This document shows, in pieces, positions 14,072 through 14,112 of a stretch of 14,112 nt of DNA (positions are counted from its first letter, which is position 1; the number at the start of each line of letters is the position of its first letter). Under the pieces are notes generated by a model. That model did not search any database. It was not told where the DNA came from and saw nothing but the letters and a program-made list of their open reading frames with translations. Source of the DNA: Microbacteriaceae bacterium (lineage in GTDB: Bacteria > Actinomycetota > Actinomycetes > Actinomycetales > Microbacteriaceae); the NCBI GenBank assembly GCA_947447385.1, contig CANFKN010000014.1:1-14112 (forward strand), read 5' to 3'. Position numbers and translations under genes: made by a program.

Positions 14072-14112
14072 ATGCCTGACGAATTAGCGCCAAGACTTCG
14101 TCACGAATTGCC
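14072..14112 (+). CDS. Start of an unidentified gene, cut by the window edge
   Basis: ATG at 14072 is preceded by GAGG with 3 bases of spacing, and the frame is open to the edge: MPDELAPRLRHEL and two further bases. It diverges from ahcY. Thirteen residues are too few to name a family. It is also possible that the true start lies beyond the window. Confidence 0.4.
   Translation, partial: MPDELAPRLRHEL

Noticed and set aside
14020..14112. SAH riboswitch upstream of ahcY
   Set aside because: The region up to the divergent start is about 52 bases, too short for the aptamer, and the likely mRNA is leaderless.

Overview
The window reads as chromosomal DNA of a small-genome actinobacterium. The order ahcY - mtrA - mtrB - lpqB - comF - hpf - secA, followed by an Rv3235-family gene and a PdtaS-type histidine kinase, is the arrangement around Rv3220c-Rv3248c of Mycobacterium tuberculosis in compressed form. 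Base composition is moderate (roughly half G+C by eye), intergenic gaps are short, and the AhcY, SecA and MtrAB-LpqB sequences are actinobacterial in type. This fits the freshwater Luna-type Microbacteriaceae (Rhodoluna/Aquiluna-like), but that placement is an inference. No rRNA, tRNA, CRISPR array, insertion sequence or phage gene was seen.

Layout, left to right. Positions 1-120 hold a degenerate 13-bp tandem repeat. From 3274 down to 121 (minus strand) lies a tight three-gene unit: a membrane-anchored SAF-domain (CpaB-like) protein, a CpaE/MinD-like ATPase with a Pro/Glu-rich repetitive N-terminus, and a cytosolic PdtaS-like sensor kinase. A 232-bp divergent region (3275-3506) with two TTATGCACA sequences, both matching the DnaA-box consensus, separates this unit from an Rv3235-family gene on the plus strand (3507-3965). 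That gene converges on secA (6671-3969) with only 3 bp between stop codons. Upstream of secA are hpf, which ends at a good intrinsic terminator, and comF. Then comes a tightly packed unit ahcY > mtrA > mtrB > lpqB, with gaps of 16, 0 and -4 bases. The last 41 bases hold the start of an unidentified plus-strand gene that diverges from ahcY.

How the genes work together: MtrA, MtrB and LpqB form the actinobacterial envelope and cell-cycle signalling system, with LpqB the lipoprotein partner of the kinase. AhcY removes S-adenosylhomocysteine and feeds the methyl cycle. SecA drives protein export, including the LpqB precursor. HPF silences and protects ribosomes in stationary phase. The SAF/ATPase/PdtaS unit is the least understood part: the first two resemble Tad/Flp pilus assembly factors, but no pilus motor, pilin or platform gene lies nearby.

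Non-ATG starts are frequent (GTG for the SAF protein and mtrB; TTG for mtrA and lpqB). Several start choices were revised from the longest open frame using Shine-Dalgarno position and family length. The most distinctive items are the orphan CpaB/CpaE-like pair with DnaA-box-like sites upstream, a MinD-type ATPase without its signature lysine, short in-frame repeats in three genes, and structured translation-initiation or leader regions at mtrA, hpf and ahcY.
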